64,000 nucleotides of DNA, taken from positions 236,269 through 300,268 of the forward strand of contig SIJG01000112.1 of assembly GCA_023374025.1 (NCBI GenBank), read 5' to 3'. The translations under genes were made by a program, and so were the position numbers. Below the pieces are notes generated by a model. It was not told the origin of the DNA. It worked only from the letters and a program-made list of their open reading frames with translations, and ran no database searches. Of the stretch, positions 1-14,854 are shown piece by piece; the first letter of the stretch is position 1, and every line of letters begins with the position of its first letter. The DNA is from Heterodera schachtii. Taxonomy: Eukaryota; Nematoda; Chromadorea; Rhabditida; Heteroderidae.

Positions 1-3000
1 CAAGACGCTTATATGCTGTGTTAATTTCAGCGGATGTCGAATGTTCGTTCAAACCCAATATAGAATAAATATGACTCATTGGGAAAAAATAGGAATTTCT
101 TTAAATAGTTGTAGAATGGAATGGTTTGATAACCTATTACTGTTTGAAACTAGTCACAAAACATGGAAATTAAAAGTAAAACTTTATCCGGTAAATAGCT
201 AAAATTCCAGATGCCGGCCGTAAAAAAATGAATTTAAATCAACACGGACAAATTCTACTATTGCGAAGAATTGTATTTTTTAATTAATTTTATTTTAATA
301 GGCGTTTTATTAAATTTTATTATACTATTTTTTAGTTTTAATAATTAATTAGTTTATTTAATAAAATGATTTTTTTATTAATTAGTATTAATTTAAAAAT
401 AGAACATATATATTTTAAAATTTATAGTATTTTCATTGATTTAAAAAAGCAACTGTCTGTTATGTACTTTTTCTCAATTTAAATGGGAATTTTTTCCGCT
501 CAAGGTCACAAATGACGAAAAAATTTAGTCGCATATTTTTGCATCGGGATTAAAAAGAATATTGTTTTTAAAATTTTTGTGAAACAAAATTATTTTATTC
601 AAAAATTTTTTTGAATCTGAAGGTCATTATCATATATGAATTTCTCAAATTTTTGAGCACTATTTTATTTTCGTTAATTTGAAAATAATTGTTTCTATTT
701 AATTTGCGTCAGACGCGCAAAAGAAATAATTTACTTAATTGGGGGGGGGGGGGGGGGGAAATGCGCCCCCGAAAGACATTAATGACAAAACGTTCCGTTC
801 AAGGTCGCAAATAACGAAAAAATAGTCGCATTGCATCGCAACTAAATAATCTATGAACAATCATCTATAAACAATCTTCAAACATTGAAATTTTTGTCTG
901 CGTAAAAAATATTTGTTTTCATTAAAAATTTACAAATTTAATTTTATCAAATAATAAGCGGAATGAGGGGGCGGGGGGGTTGGCAAGAGCATGGGGGGGG
1001 GGTTTGGCAAGAGCATGGGGGGGGGGCAACTAGGCACCGTATAATGTGCCTTATACTACTAGTACAACTTTAAATAAAAAAGAATTATTAGAAAAAAGAT
1101 AAATAATAAATTTTTGAAAATATAACAATAAGTTTCCTAAAAGAAGCATTAGTAATACGAATTAAAAATATGAAAACATCTTATTTTCTTATAAAATTGC
1201 ATTAAACTGCAAAAACACAATAAAAATAAATTACTCATAAACTAAAATAATAGACATCCGTAAATAACCAATAACAATTTATTATAATTAAATTAATCAT
1301 TTAGAACTTTACTGATAAAATTTTAAATAATGTTCTTCTGAGTTCACTATATTATGTTCATCGTCACCTTGAACAAACTTCTGAGACCAACAAATCATGA
1401 GTTGTACGTACAACCGAAAAATTAACAAGAAAAGTTAAAAAAAAAATAATTTAATATATAAAGATTTATAAATATTTAATTGGGTTAGGTAGAAATTAAA
1501 TGAAAATTTTAAATAATAATTGTCGGACCGATATATATCATCTATTTATTAAGAAAAAATATGCTAAAGAAGAATCGGTTCCGCGCGAGTAAAGGAGCCT
1601 TGAGGTAATAAATATATTAGCATAAAATAAAATACTTTAAAAACTACCTTTTCGCACCGAGATAATTAAAACGGATGCCCCTATCAAGAGAATAGTTAAA
1701 ATATACATTTATTTAAACCATAAAAACAATTAATATTTAAAAAATATTTATCCACGCAAAACTATATAAAAATGAGACGCTGCCATTTTTTCAAATTAAT
1801 TATTTTAAATTTTAAAAAGAGATTTAAATTACTTTATTAGTTGAGATTTATTCTATAATAAATAATTTATTTATGTTCCTCATAACAAATACAATAAAAA
1901 ATACGAACAAAAATAAAATTTTCGTTGATTTTTTAAAATAAGGATTAACGGACTCAACACACTTCTGAAAATCACAATTAAAAAATTATTATTAATATTT
2001 GACTAACGAAAAAATAGACCCGTAAATATGTAAAAAAAAATTTTAAAAATAATCAAAATAACTTTTGATAGAGAACAAATTAATAAAAAAGTGAAAAACT
2101 ACGACTTGAATACTGAAAGGCGCAACATCACGTGGAAATTTTAAAAAAATTTAAATTTAAATAACATCAAAGCATTTAAATACATAAATACAATTTTTAA
2201 AATAAATTTTAATAATAATTTTAAACAGAGATTTATAAACTGATTGGCTAGCTTTATAATTAAACAAGCCTTTATTTCTGTTATTAAAAAAAAGTTTCCG
2301 TTCGAATCATAGAAACTTCATTTATTATAAAAAGAGCAAATTTTTATATTCTTGATAATTTAAGAAAAAAACCACAGTTTAAAAAAGAATAAAAAATAAT
2401 ACATTTTAGAAGATTAAAAAAAGATTTAACGACCAATCAATTTGGGTCGCCCGAGACCGACCAATTATACACAATGCAACTGGCAAGAGAATAATTAACA
2501 ATTTATTGAATCTTTTTATATTTATATATATGCAATTTTTTAAAACATAAAGATAAAAAATAAAGGAATTACACAAATTTGAATTAACAACCGAAAAATT
2601 ATAAAAGTATATATAAACTTGAATATATAAAGATTTATAATGATTTAAATGCGTTAAGTATAAATTAAATTGAAAACTATATATAATAACTGCTTGACCG
2701 ATATATCATCTATTTATAAGAAAAAATAGGATAATTTTTTAATCTGGAAAATGTCAAAAAATGAATAAATAAAGAACGAAAGAACGCATATAAAATCACA
2801 ACAATATAAAATGCATAGTAATGAACTTAATTTTTTAAAAATATATTGTAATTCAAATAATTATTAAATAAATTATAGCGATCAACTACAAATTCGGTGA
2901 ATAATTTTTATTCCAAATAAATCCAGACTATTTCATCAAAATTGGGTTTTAATATTTAATAAATTTTAAAATAAATTTTAAAAAATTCAATATGATTTCT

Positions 3001-3515
3001 TGTTTAAAACTCCAATTCAAATTAATCACTTAAATTTAAAATATAAAATCTTTTTTAAAAAGTAAATAAATGACAAATACACTAAAAATTAAAATACATT
3101 TAAAGGTGAAGATAAAAAAGAATTGAAAAAAGAATTTCAAAAACTAATAATATAAAGTTAAATAAATGCATTAAATAACTATTTGATGCATTACTAAGAA
3201 TAAAGAGGCAAAATATTTGTAAAATTAACTATAATCCATCTTTCATTAGAAATGATAACAAAATATTACACCTTAAAGGTATAAATTAACAAATAGGCTA
3301 TTTTAAAATTTATTAACTAATTCAGCAATTCAAAAATAAGCATATTTTCTGTATAAAAACAGAACTAGGGACCTTCAAAATACTTTACTCGAATTTATGA
3401 AACCTTACTCCTTGAAGAGGGCGCTGGTCCTCTAAATTTTATAAATTTTATTCCTTAATTCAAATACAAAATGGGAAATTTAGTACAAAATGTCCATGTT
3501 CATTTTTTCTATGCC

Positions 3516-3622
3516 TCAGCTCTCTCTTTCTCTCTCTCGCTCACTCACCCCCCTCTCTTCACTCTCTCATTATTCTTTCTCTCTCTCATTTCTTTCACTC
3601 TCTCTCTCTCTCTCTTTACTGC
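3516..3622. repeat. TC-rich simple repeat
   Basis: Dense CTCTCT runs broken by TTT and CACTC. A related TC tract occurs at 12520-12665. The open frame through it (start at 3471) is a Ser/Leu-rich artefact of the repeat. Confidence 0.8.
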
Positions 3623-4386
3623 TTTATTTGTTTTAATCAATAGAAAAGGACGCGGTGCCATCGTTCCACTGTCATTATTTTCATTTTGGTTCTTCTCCAA
3701 ATAACCACTTTTATTCATTCATCAATATTTGTGCATTCAGCAAAAGTTCGTTTTCATTTTTGAAAAACATTGAACAATTAAATCAAATATATTTCTTGGA
3801 TATTTTTTTCAATATGTTAATAAAAATATAACCTATAAAAAAATTGGAAATTGTGCCAAAAGTTGGTCACAAAAGGAAAATATTGTTTTTTATATATTTC
3901 TCCAATAAAAATAAATTTTCGCTTGGTTTCGTATATATTTGACAACTTATGAAGTTTAACTTAAATTTATCAAATTTGAAGAAATTTTTAGGAATTTAAT
4001 ATTAATCTTCAAAAGTTTATATATTTGAAATTATGCATTTTTATTTCATCATTAATGGTTTATCATTATTTCATTGTACCTGCGATTTATGGTTACATTT
4101 CGACAAAAACACACCAAAAGGAGGAAAAAATGGTGAAATTTAAATAGTAAATAAAATTAACACCTAAACCTTTATCTACATAAATAAAACTTATAACAAA
4201 ACTTAAATAAAGAGTTGCTTAAATTTAAATAATCGTCTTTCTGTTCAAACATTAGTAAATAAACGTAGTAATATGAGCCAATTAAAGAAACAACATTTCT
4301 GCAAATACTCAAAATTAAAAAATTTTTAAAGAAATTCGTTTAAAACATAATATTAGTGCAAGGAAAAATATTTAACATAAATTCCT

Positions 4387-4530
4387 AAATTATAACAAGC
4401 AAAGTTAAATATCAGAGGATTTATTTAAAAGATGATTTAATGATAAAGCGCTTCTGAAAATAATAATTTAAACATTTTTTAAATAAATTTTTATGTCAAA
4501 ATATTTATTTTAATGAAATTTACTAAATTT
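4387..4530. repeat. Direct duplication, first copy (second at 4978-5110)
   Basis: Both copies carry an ATTATAACAAG block, then a shared CAGAGGATTT block, then a matching AT-rich stretch containing AATGATAAAGC and CTTCTGAAAA. They are about 590 bp apart, same strand, with scattered substitutions, so this is an old duplication. Confidence 0.65.
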
Positions 4531-7500
4531 ACAAAACAAATTTACTTAGACAAAATAAAGAAATTGATAAACTTGAAAATATTAACAAAAATTTTAATGT
4601 GGAAGAATTTGGTCATCATATAAAAAATGTTGTTCATCACAAGAGAATAATTAAAATATACCTTTATTTAATACAAAAACATAATTTAATCATATTTAAA
4701 AAAGAATTCAGCAGCCAAACAACACCAAATGAGGCGCTGTCATTTTCAAATTAATAATTAAAAAAATTAAAAGAAATATAAATTATTTTTTGGTAGAGCT
4801 TTATTAAATACGATTGAATTAATTTAAGTTAGGGAATTTGATAACAAATTAAAAACATTCAAAATAGGAAATTTTCTATGGCTAGCAATAAACAATCAAA
4901 ATAATTGCTGATAGAAAAACAATTTTATAAAAAAAAGAAACTGAGGTCCGAGTATAACAGGTCTAGACGTGACGTGGTAAATTATAACAAGACAAGTTAC
5001 ATACCAGAGGATTTTTTAAAATATAATTTAATGATAAAGCTCTTCTGAAAAGAATAATTAAACATTTTTAAAAAAATTTTATGCCAAAATTTTTTATTTT
5101 CATGAAATCTACTGAATTTACTTTACAAAACCTATATGAAATAATTTACATACCTAATTATTATTAAATATAAATTTTTGCTCTTCAAAAAACATAGTCC
5201 AAAATCAGGGTGCAAAGGGAGACCAACAAGCATGATTATATTAAATTTTATCAATAAATTGCTAATATTAAAATAAAATTTGACATTAAAAAAATTATTT
5301 TACATTGAATTTTCATATCAAAATCCCGCCACCAACGCCATAGCGATTAAGATAATTAACATAAAAAGAAAAATATTACAAAAGCAAACTTAATTTATAA
5401 TAAAGCTGCATTTTATCAAAAAATATCGAATAAAAAATGTTGGAAATGAAAACAAAATGTTCTTTTTATTAACAATATTTTCGTCATTAAAAACAGACAA
5501 ATAAGAAAAAAAATTTCCATCGGCAGAAATTTCATAAAATCATAAATTTGAACATATAAACGAACCCAATGTAAGTAATTATATTTTGATAGGAAAAAAT
5601 AAATATGTGTCAAATTTTATGAAATTAATCCAAATACGAAATAAGAAAACTAATACCTTAAAGCAGTTACCAAAATCACTCGTTGATGAATATCAGTTTG
5701 AATTCATTAATTAGAAATTATTTTGTCTTTAAAAAATATGCAAATATGACATTTACAAAGTTTCACTTTATAAATAGTGAAAATAAGAATAAAAAAATTA
5801 ATTAAAATATGTAAAAACTAAGAATCAATTTCCTTTTAATGATTAAGATATATAATTAAAATAATAATGTAAATGCAAGAAGATGATGTAACATTTAAAC
5901 GGTTATATACCCTCGTCGTCTAAATATATTTTATGAGTTCATAAGAATACGAATGCGTGCTCAGGATGGAATATGCAATAAAAAAATATAAAATATTTGA
6001 AGTAAAGCTGCATCTAATCAATAAAAAATTATATAATATAAAATGATAAATTAAATGGAATTATTATTTATATTTGCTTAAAAAGGTCAGGTGCACCTTA
6101 TCTTTATTCGGAATTTGTAAATAAATTAGCATTCTTTAATTAATATTAGCCATTACTTATATAAACAAAATAAACATTTAATTAGAATATGTTTTGAATT
6201 ATTAAAATAATTAAGCATAACATCTGCAATACATTATTACAAAATGCAAAGCACAAACCATGAATTAATTAATTTTTTGGCAATTATTCTAATGTTTCCA
6301 TCAGCTGTATATAAAACATTTTATTTTGAACTGAATTACTAGAATAAATAAAACATAAAAACAAAAATGTTAAAAGCTGTAGTAGATTATTAATAATGCA
6401 AAGTACATATCGTGAATTAATAATTTTGGGCAATTATTCGAATTTTTCTTCAGCTGCCTATAAAAGATATTTTAATATAAAAAATAATGCAGTATAAATT
6501 GAAAATGATAATATAATTGATTATATTTGGCCGGATAAATGATTTTTATAAAATAAAATATATCCATAAATATATTTATTGAAATTAAATCGGAACAAAA
6601 AGTATTGGAGCATTTCGTCAGAATGGATGAATAATTTAATAACATTACTAAAATTTTTTTTAATAAATGGCACAAAGTCTACCATAAATACCGAAACGAA
6701 TTTAAAAACTAAATAATAAATAAATTTTAGTTTTTTTTATTATTTTTAATAATTTAATAAACAAAAAAATGCAAAAAAATAATAAAAAATACCTTTTAGA
6801 ACATTTATTTTAAAAAGGATAACATTAGAGAAACTTGAAAATGAACTAATACTTCACACCCTCAGGTACTGATGCAAATGTCAATTGAAGAATTTAAATA
6901 TTTATTGAATAAAAACAAATAAAGGTAATTTAATAATATTAAAGAACGAAGGAAGCCATCTATAAAATCCGCAACTCGAGATACAAATCAAGGGAAAATA
7001 ATTTTTTTTTCAAAATATTTTGTTCAATTCATAAATGCAATTGTAATCATTAATATTAGAAACTAATAAAACATAAACTATTATTAAAATAAAGATTCAT
7101 AATTTAGACAAAAAAATAGTTGTAAATTTGTTTTATATATATATATATATTGCATATAAACATTTTGGTCATCCAAGAAAAGAGAATAAAAAATCACATT
7201 CTTCTATGCAAACTTAAAAATTTAAGCTTAAAATGATTTTTTTACACCACATAAATTACAAATTCACTCAAAGAATTGAACAAGTTATTATTGCGTAATG
7301 TTTGTACAATTAAAAAAAAGTAAATAAATATTTTACAAAAAATAATTAATTTTAACTAAACTGATTTAGCGAATAAAATAATCGAATGTAAAGAAATAAG
7401 AAGTTAAAAATATTACTAAAAATTAATAATGTTTTTTAATCATTACTTCTTTTGCCAAAAAAATCAGATGAACTTAAATTAAATCTTCATGGGTGTAATG

Positions 7501-10500
7501 AGTAATAACAAATTTAAAATACAGAATAATCCAAATAAAATACCTAAAAAGAAGAAAATACAATGAAGAAATAAATATAAATTTAATTAAAATAGCACTT
7601 TATGTTTTTTTTGTATATATTATCCGTTGTTTATAATTGAAGAATGATTTTATTTTAATATTTTTAATAATAAAATAAGATCATTAATTTGATCGGGTTT
7701 TATTTATTAAAAGCACAAATGGCGAAAATTTGGTTTTTATAATAATAAATGCAATATTTAAAAATTAAAAAATGAAAAATAATATTTTATAAAACTTTCA
7801 TTCATTATTTAAGGAAGAGGCGATCATGAATACTGTAATTTGAATATAAATAAAAATTTGAAAGAGAATCTTCGACATAAATTTGGCCAAATGAATAAAA
7901 TTTTATTCAAATAATTTAAAACCAAGTAGAGCAATATAGTAATTGAATATTTGACAAAATTTAATAAAATTGAAAGATATCCCCGAATGAAGAAAATGAC
8001 CGACCGGATGCAAGATAAAAAAATTTTAAAATAACTAAAAGTTTTTATTAATTAAAACAATATTAAAAATCAATAATTAAACATATAAATAAATATCAAA
8101 AATTTTGTTCTACGAATTTAAATGAAAATAAATTTATTTATTATAATTGAACAAAACCAAAGTAGCAATAAAGATTATATATTATCTACCTGTGACCATA
8201 AAAATGTCATTGTGTCGCTACAAATTGACAAAAAAAAATTATAAATGAAGTTGATGAGATTTAAAAGAGAAAAAAATTAACTAATAATCACAATGATATT
8301 CAGTTATAAATAAGTGAAATACTAATTATTCAAATAGCACTGTGAAGAGGGATAAGAATTCGCAGAAGTATTGTAAGTTAAAATATTATCGAATATAAGG
8401 TATTTGGAAGAATTTTTTTTCACGTTTTGAAAAAAATAAAAAATGAAATTTAAAATTTTCGTTTATTAAAAATTTATTAACAAATAATTTTTCAGAAAAA
8501 TATATTATATTTGAAAAAGCAAAAATATATAAATGAACCAGATAATTGTTGTGAAAAAAACTTTTAAAAAATTTAATAATAAAATATGTCAAAATAAAAA
8601 TTTGTTCTAAATAATCGAAAAAGCCTTAAAGTTTTGTTTAAAAAAATAAGATTAAAAAGTTAATAAAAATCTTTTATATTAACGAAAGCTTATTTTTATG
8701 CTTTTTCTGTAACATAAAATTATTAAGGTAAGAAAATATCTAATCGAAATAAAAATATTATTTTAAAAAAAATAATAATCCATTTATTACAAAAAATGGA
8801 AATACACAACAAAGTGTTAAATTATGAAATTATAATGACTATTTAACTGCAAAATATGATCAGAAACAAAATTCAGGAAAATTAAAAATTTAAAAAATAA
8901 ATAAAATATAACTAACTATATATTTATTTTGTTTAAAAAGTTGCGCATCATCATATTTCTGAACTGAAAGGAAGCACGTCACCAAGAAAGAAAGGATAAA
9001 AAGAAATCATAAAAATCAGTTATTTTCTGTTAATAAAGCTAAAAAACTTAATTACTAAACTAAAAGATGCTTCTGTCATAAAAAAATATTAGAAATTCAT
9101 AATAATAAAACTCAGTAACATTCTCTGATGAAAAAACCTATGCTTTCTAGGCTAGAAGAAAATAATGCGTTTTATAAAAAAATATACGCAAAATAAAGAA
9201 AAATATTACTAAGAAAAGATCAAATAAAAACAAAATATTAAATACCTCATAATAAGCTAAATCAAATTTACATTGCCAAAAAATTATTTAATTCATTGTC
9301 TGTAGTTTGCATTTTTGTAATAATCTATTGCACAGCCTTTAAAATTTATCAATGTTAAGTTTAATTTATTTTCATAATTCAAAATATCTTTTAAATTAAA
9401 TGTTAATTTGTTTCGATGTAATGAATTAATTTGCTTAAATTATTAATTAAATTATTGCAGTAAAATAATTTTGTTTTTAATTGCATAATATTTTACACGT
9501 GGTAATAAGTGGAGAATTGTTTTTATATTCGAAGTATAAAAGGTAATGATATATATTTATTTACGATTTATATGGTGAAATTTTTTAGATTGTGATTTTT
9601 TCGTAAATTATTTTTTATTTATTGAATAAACGGGAAAATACATTGGCCAAATGCAAAATTAATTATGGATTATTTTATGTTTTTTTTGATTATTCAAATT
9701 ATTTTTTATATTATTATTATATTAGAAATTTAGTTTTTATGTTTTTTGTTACTTTTATAATATAAGGTGAAAATCTTTCTTCCCTCGAGCACGTCGCCTT
9801 AATCTGTGAGTATTTGTTTCTTTATTTTCGATTATTTTTTTAAGATAGTTAAAAAAATTTAATGGATATTTTTATACATATTTCATTGCATAATTATGTC
9901 TTATTAGTTCAAGCTTTTATTAATATTAATAAATATTTAAATAAAAGTTATCCTCACATATTACCGAATCACCAAAAAAATTCAACAGCACGTAATAGAA
10001 GGAAAATATTTTATTTAATTTTAAAATTTTCAGTTTTACCGGCATGACCATGAGAATACTAAAAATAATATCAAGAATAAAAAGGTTTTGCATTTATTTC
10101 TTCGTTAAATCAAAAAAATAAATTTAAAGAATTAGATTTACTGAACTCTGTTGTATTAGCGAGTTCGTCAGATTTGTCAAGGAGCAAAAACAAAAAAATA
10201 TGATTTTTTCATCTATTGAAAATTTCCAAAAATTAATATAATATTAATACCCATGAAAATAATTATTTTAAAAAATAATTGTTAATAAAAAAGGAATGAA
10301 GTATGTTTAAAATATTGAATAAAAATAGTAAAATGAAGTATGTTTAAAATATAGAATAAAAATAGTAAATTATAAACTAATTACTAATTAAAGGTATTAA
10401 AGCAAAACGCTATGGAAAAGAACAAAGGAAACCGCTACAAAATAAAGAAAAATAGGTATAAAAATTCCATTTTAATGCTGAAAATTAAAATAATTAAATA

Positions 10501-10898
10501 GAATTAACGGAAAATAAAGTTTGATAAAGAAAAAAAATGAAATACCAAACCGACATTTTAGTCGGAAGAATAATCAAATAAATAAGATAATGTTTTTATA
10601 ACCATTTAAATTCAAGCAAATGAGAGTTAAATCTGCAATAATAAAAATAAATAAAATGAATTTTTCAATAAAATTTTTTCTTATTAAAATAAATTATAAA
10701 CATATTTATAAGATAAGATAATTATATGAAATATAAATTAAAAGAAATTCATTTGATTATATATTTAATTTAATGAAATTTGATTATAGAGATAAATAAG
10801 CAAGACTTTTTAAAACGAAGAACGAATATTAAATGGGATTATGTATTTTAAAGTCAATTTTACGCTTTTAATACTGATATTCGACTAAATTTAATATA

Positions 10899-11783
10899 CT
10901 TAGGGTGTAACATAAGTTTCCGCACAAATTTTTTCTGACAAATTAAAAAATTCATAACTCCGTAATTTCTGCAGCTATTTTAATAATTCTTTTTTTTTTG
11001 TTCGTCAGAATGTCTTCTTTCATTCCATGCCATCGTTTAATTTTTTACTTCTTGATCAATTTTTTTAGTATTTTTTCCCGACCATGCCAAAATTGAAAAT
11101 TGGCCCACTAATTTTTCTCGAATTTTTTATGGTCAAAAACTAAACCTGGTATAACAAAAACGAAGGTTTTCTGTACAATTTAGACCAGTAGAATCCAAAT
11201 ATGGCCTTAAAACTGTACTATCTTTTAACCCTGCGCTTGTACGGCTCCAACTCCATGCATGAAGTTGGAGCTGTACAGGTTTGTTGAGAATCCAGAGACC
11301 AAATCTAAGGCCATATTTGGACTCAGCCTGGTCAATTTACCCAGTTTAATTAAATTCGGATTTTCCAAAACCACTTTTAAAATATTTTGTTACTTGATGG
11401 TTTTGAAAAATGCCGTTTTTGGAGGCCATTTTTAAACTCGGCCCCCCAATAATTCATTTTTTAAGTATTAAAATTTTTTCTTATTATTTTTTATAGTCCT
11501 AACTTTGCTCTATTTACTCACGTTTTCTCTGCCTCTGTATCTCTTTTCGTTTTATTTAAATCAGCCATCAAAAATACCTACCTCGAAAATGACCATTTTT
11601 ACATTATCAACTCTAACTCCTTAAATACTTTTCTAATGGGATTTATTTCTTGCCTGATAAATAGCAAATTCATTATCAATAATAATGGCAGATATTTCGA
11701 ATCATAATTTTGATTTTTTAAATTTATATTCGAAAAAAAATTCTTTAAAAAAAATTGTGCGGAAACTTATGTTACACCCTAAG
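10899..11783. mobile_element. Non-autonomous mariner-like element, TA target site
   Basis: The ends form a terminal inverted repeat of about 30 bp beginning CTTAGGGTGTAACATAAGTT, with the complement ending at 11783. Both ends are flanked by TA (10897-10898 and 11784-11785), the target duplication typical of Tc1/mariner elements. The 885-bp interior has no long open frame, so it needs a transposase from elsewhere. Near the centre (about 11243-11275) there is a tight palindrome built on GCTCCAACTCCATGCATG, and GGCCATATTTGG-type arms flank it, so the inside is partly self-complementary as well. Confidence 0.75.
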
Positions 11784-14700
11784 TATATATATATATATAT
11801 ATAAAAAATTTATTTGCTAATTTCAATAATTTAAAAATGATTGTTAAATATGATTTGATATATAATCATTATAAAATAACAATTTTATATTTAAATAAAA
11901 CAAATTTAATTATTGTTGAAGTGTTAAATCTTAATAAGAAATCCAGATTGGATGAGAAAAACCAAAATCAAAAAACGCTTTTTGAAACGATGTTTATAAG
12001 CGTGCCGGAAGATCCAAAGATGAATAATGAATGGAAAGACGAGAAAAACAATCAAAAACATTAAGAAATGTTAATTAAATATCGGAACAATATAAATATA
12101 AAAATTCAAAAAAGGGAAAAAACAATTCAAACAAAAACTCAAATTAAATATTATTACCTATTTATTAAGCAAATTCAGAAACCGAGTTAATCATTTATGA
12201 CAATCTACCTACATATATAATTGACATATAAACAGCCGAAAATTCAAACGGCTTAATTTAAGCAATAAAATAAAATAAAAATTTGACATCTGCTTTTTTA
12301 TAAATAATGAATAAAATAGAAAAATAAACTACGCAAAACTCTAAAATTAAATTAAAAATATAAAAAATTAAATAAATATTCGAAAATATAGTGAATAAAC
12401 AATATTTATGGAAGGTTTACAATTAAACCAAAAATTTTTGAATAAATTTCTTCTGAACAATTTTGACATAAAAAATTTTAACATAGATGCAAGTGTTGAG
12501 TTTCTTCTATTCTCTTCGCTTATTGGTCGTCTCTCTGAGTCTCTCTCTCTCTCACTCTCTTCTATTCCTTTCGCTAATTGGTCTCTCTAAGTCTCTTTCT
12601 CTCTCTCTCTCTCTCTTTTCTATTCTCTTCGCTAATTGGTCTCTCTGAGTCTCTCTCTCTCTCTAGCTGCATTCTTAGTCAATCGAAACCAAACGACGCT
12701 GTCTACTTCCCTCTTCGCATAATTGGCTTGCCTTCAGCATATCATTGACATTTCTCCATCAGAAGCCCCCTTCCCTCCCACTAATTGCATTTTCATTTTT
12801 GCTCTTTTGCATTCCACATCAATTTTTTCTTCATCGATATTTTTCTAGATTAATTTTCTAATAAATGTTTAAAAAAGTTCACAAATAAGAAATGAAGGTT
12901 TGAGAAATTTGCCAAAAAAGGTTTTTAGAATAAAATACTTTACATCTCGGTAAACAATTTAAATGTGAATTATAAATTATCATTGTTTTTCTAGTTCTTA
13001 GTTTTGGCAATTTTTTACAAAATTGAAATCGAAAAATAATTTTGATACTCTAGGATATATTTTATTTTTACGAAAATTTTTTTAAACTAAAAATATTGAT
13101 TAACAAGGTCTGTAATATATGACGAGAAACTGAGTATATTTTAAAATTTTGAAAAACTCATTCATTAGTACAAAATGCTGGAAAATTGTATTTAATTCAC
13201 AACGATCAAAAGGACCTCTTCATCCTGTCTTAAATGAATTATGCAAAAAATTAAATTAAAACAAGAAAGGTTTAAAAAAATTATAATTAAAAATTTATTG
13301 AGAAGAATTACATAAAATATATTAAAATAAAAATTGAAATATTTATGTTTTTATATGTCAAAAGTTCCTAAATTCAAAAATAGGCTGAAAAGATATGTGT
13401 TTTTCGTGCTTCTATCTTAAAATTGTACTACAAATTTTTACATTTAAATCCAGTCCATGCATATATAAAGAAAAAAATTAAAGTAAAAATTTTTTTTATG
13501 ACATTTGTTATCATAATAAAATATTTTTGTTTAAAATAAAAAATAAAATAATTGATTCAAAATTTTTAGTACTGAATGAATAATTTCAAATAATTGTAAG
13601 TTAATATATGTCAAACAAGGTTAATTTTGTATAGCCAGGATTTTTAGGTGCAAAATTCTGAAAAATAGTAAAAATATTTATTAAAAGATTAAATCTATTC
13701 ATTCTGCATTTAAAATAACAAAAAATTATGTATATTTTTAGGTTAATTCTAAAAAGATGCAGCATCACCGATTGAAAGCTTGAAGACTAAGACCATCTCT
13801 GCTGTTCCGTATTGTTCCAGTGTAATTGCTTGTTCGGAAACATTTAAAGTAAGAAATCGGGACTATTTTCAAAAAATGGAAGTAATTGGAATCGATAGCA
13901 TATAATTCAAACTGAAAAAAATTTCGTATTATTCATTCAAATATTATTTAAATTAAACAAAAATGATAAAGGAAAAGTTAAAATAAATAGTTGAAAATAA
14001 ACTACAACACTAAAATATTCTAATGGAAAAAGGATAATAACTATTGGTAAATTAATATAAGAGAATATGAACGACTATTAATAAAAAAGTTGAAGCCGAT
14101 TTCTTTAAAAAGGAAAATAACTTATTGTTTTCTATGGTAATTCTAATAACCAATGAAAAATGATGTGAAAGAATTTTTTTAATAATCAACAACATTTGCG
14201 CAAGAGGGTGTGCACTTATTAGATTAAGCATGGAAGGCCGATCCAAAAACTCGCACAAAATAAATATTTTACAGCGTAAATTAATATTATTTCTATGTCA
14301 TCTTTTAATTTCACTTCGATTTTTAAATAAGATCATAATTAAAAATGAAAAGATGAATTTTTTTAATTTATAAAAATATTTATAATTCTACAAAAACGCA
14401 ATAAAAAAATAAAAATTTATTCTTAACAAAAAAAATTTTTAAAAATCAAAGAAAATCCAAATAACATTTCAAACTTTACAACAATGTCATCCTAAATTAT
14501 TAGGAAAAAAGCTATGGAAAATAAACCACCGTTCGCGGACAAGAAAAAATTAATTCCATTAAACATTTCTAATTAATAAAATATAATAAACAAAAATTCA
14601 TTGTAAATTGTAAAAGCTTACAAAAAAAGAGATATTTCCTATTAACAAACAAATATAAGGAACGAGAATTCATAATAACATATCCTAAATCTAGAAGAGT

Positions 14701-14854
14701 AAAAATGGCAATAAATAAATTGAATGTCAGCAACATAAAATGCAATAATGTAGATAATACTCATTCAGGATCAAAAGTCAAATTAAAGCGAGAGAGAAAA
14801 TGGCACATCGACTTGCAAAAAAATGAAAATTAGTAAATTGCATTTCCAGCCGTG
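11784..14854. other. AT-rich intergenic, no gene seen
   Basis: Continuation of the AT-rich domain. It contains an AT microsatellite at the border of the preceding element, a TC-rich tract at 12520-12665, and otherwise nothing I can support. The 75-codon frame at 11837 and the 60-codon frame at 12408 have no family resemblance and no splice context. Confidence 0.5.
12520..12665. repeat. TC-rich tandem repeat
   Basis: Three near-identical blocks containing TCTTCGCTAATTGGTCTCTC separated by CTCTCT runs, so a short higher-order tandem repeat and not only a dinucleotide run. Confidence 0.75.

Larger units (their letters stand above)
1..10898. other. AT-rich gene-free region
   Basis: About 11 kb of very AT-rich, low-complexity DNA. 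Open frames on both strands are short (under about 80 codons), have no GC-richer codon pattern and no splice-linked partners, so I call no gene. Visible inside are a G homopolymer near 740-758, G-rich tracts near 967-1026, a TC-rich tract near 3516-3622 and several degenerate internal duplications (for example around 1690-1800 against 4640-4760, 1520-1560 against 2688-2730, and 6280-6330 against 6425-6475). This looks like old decayed repeats rather than functional sequence. A single-exon RNA gene could be missed here. Confidence 0.6.
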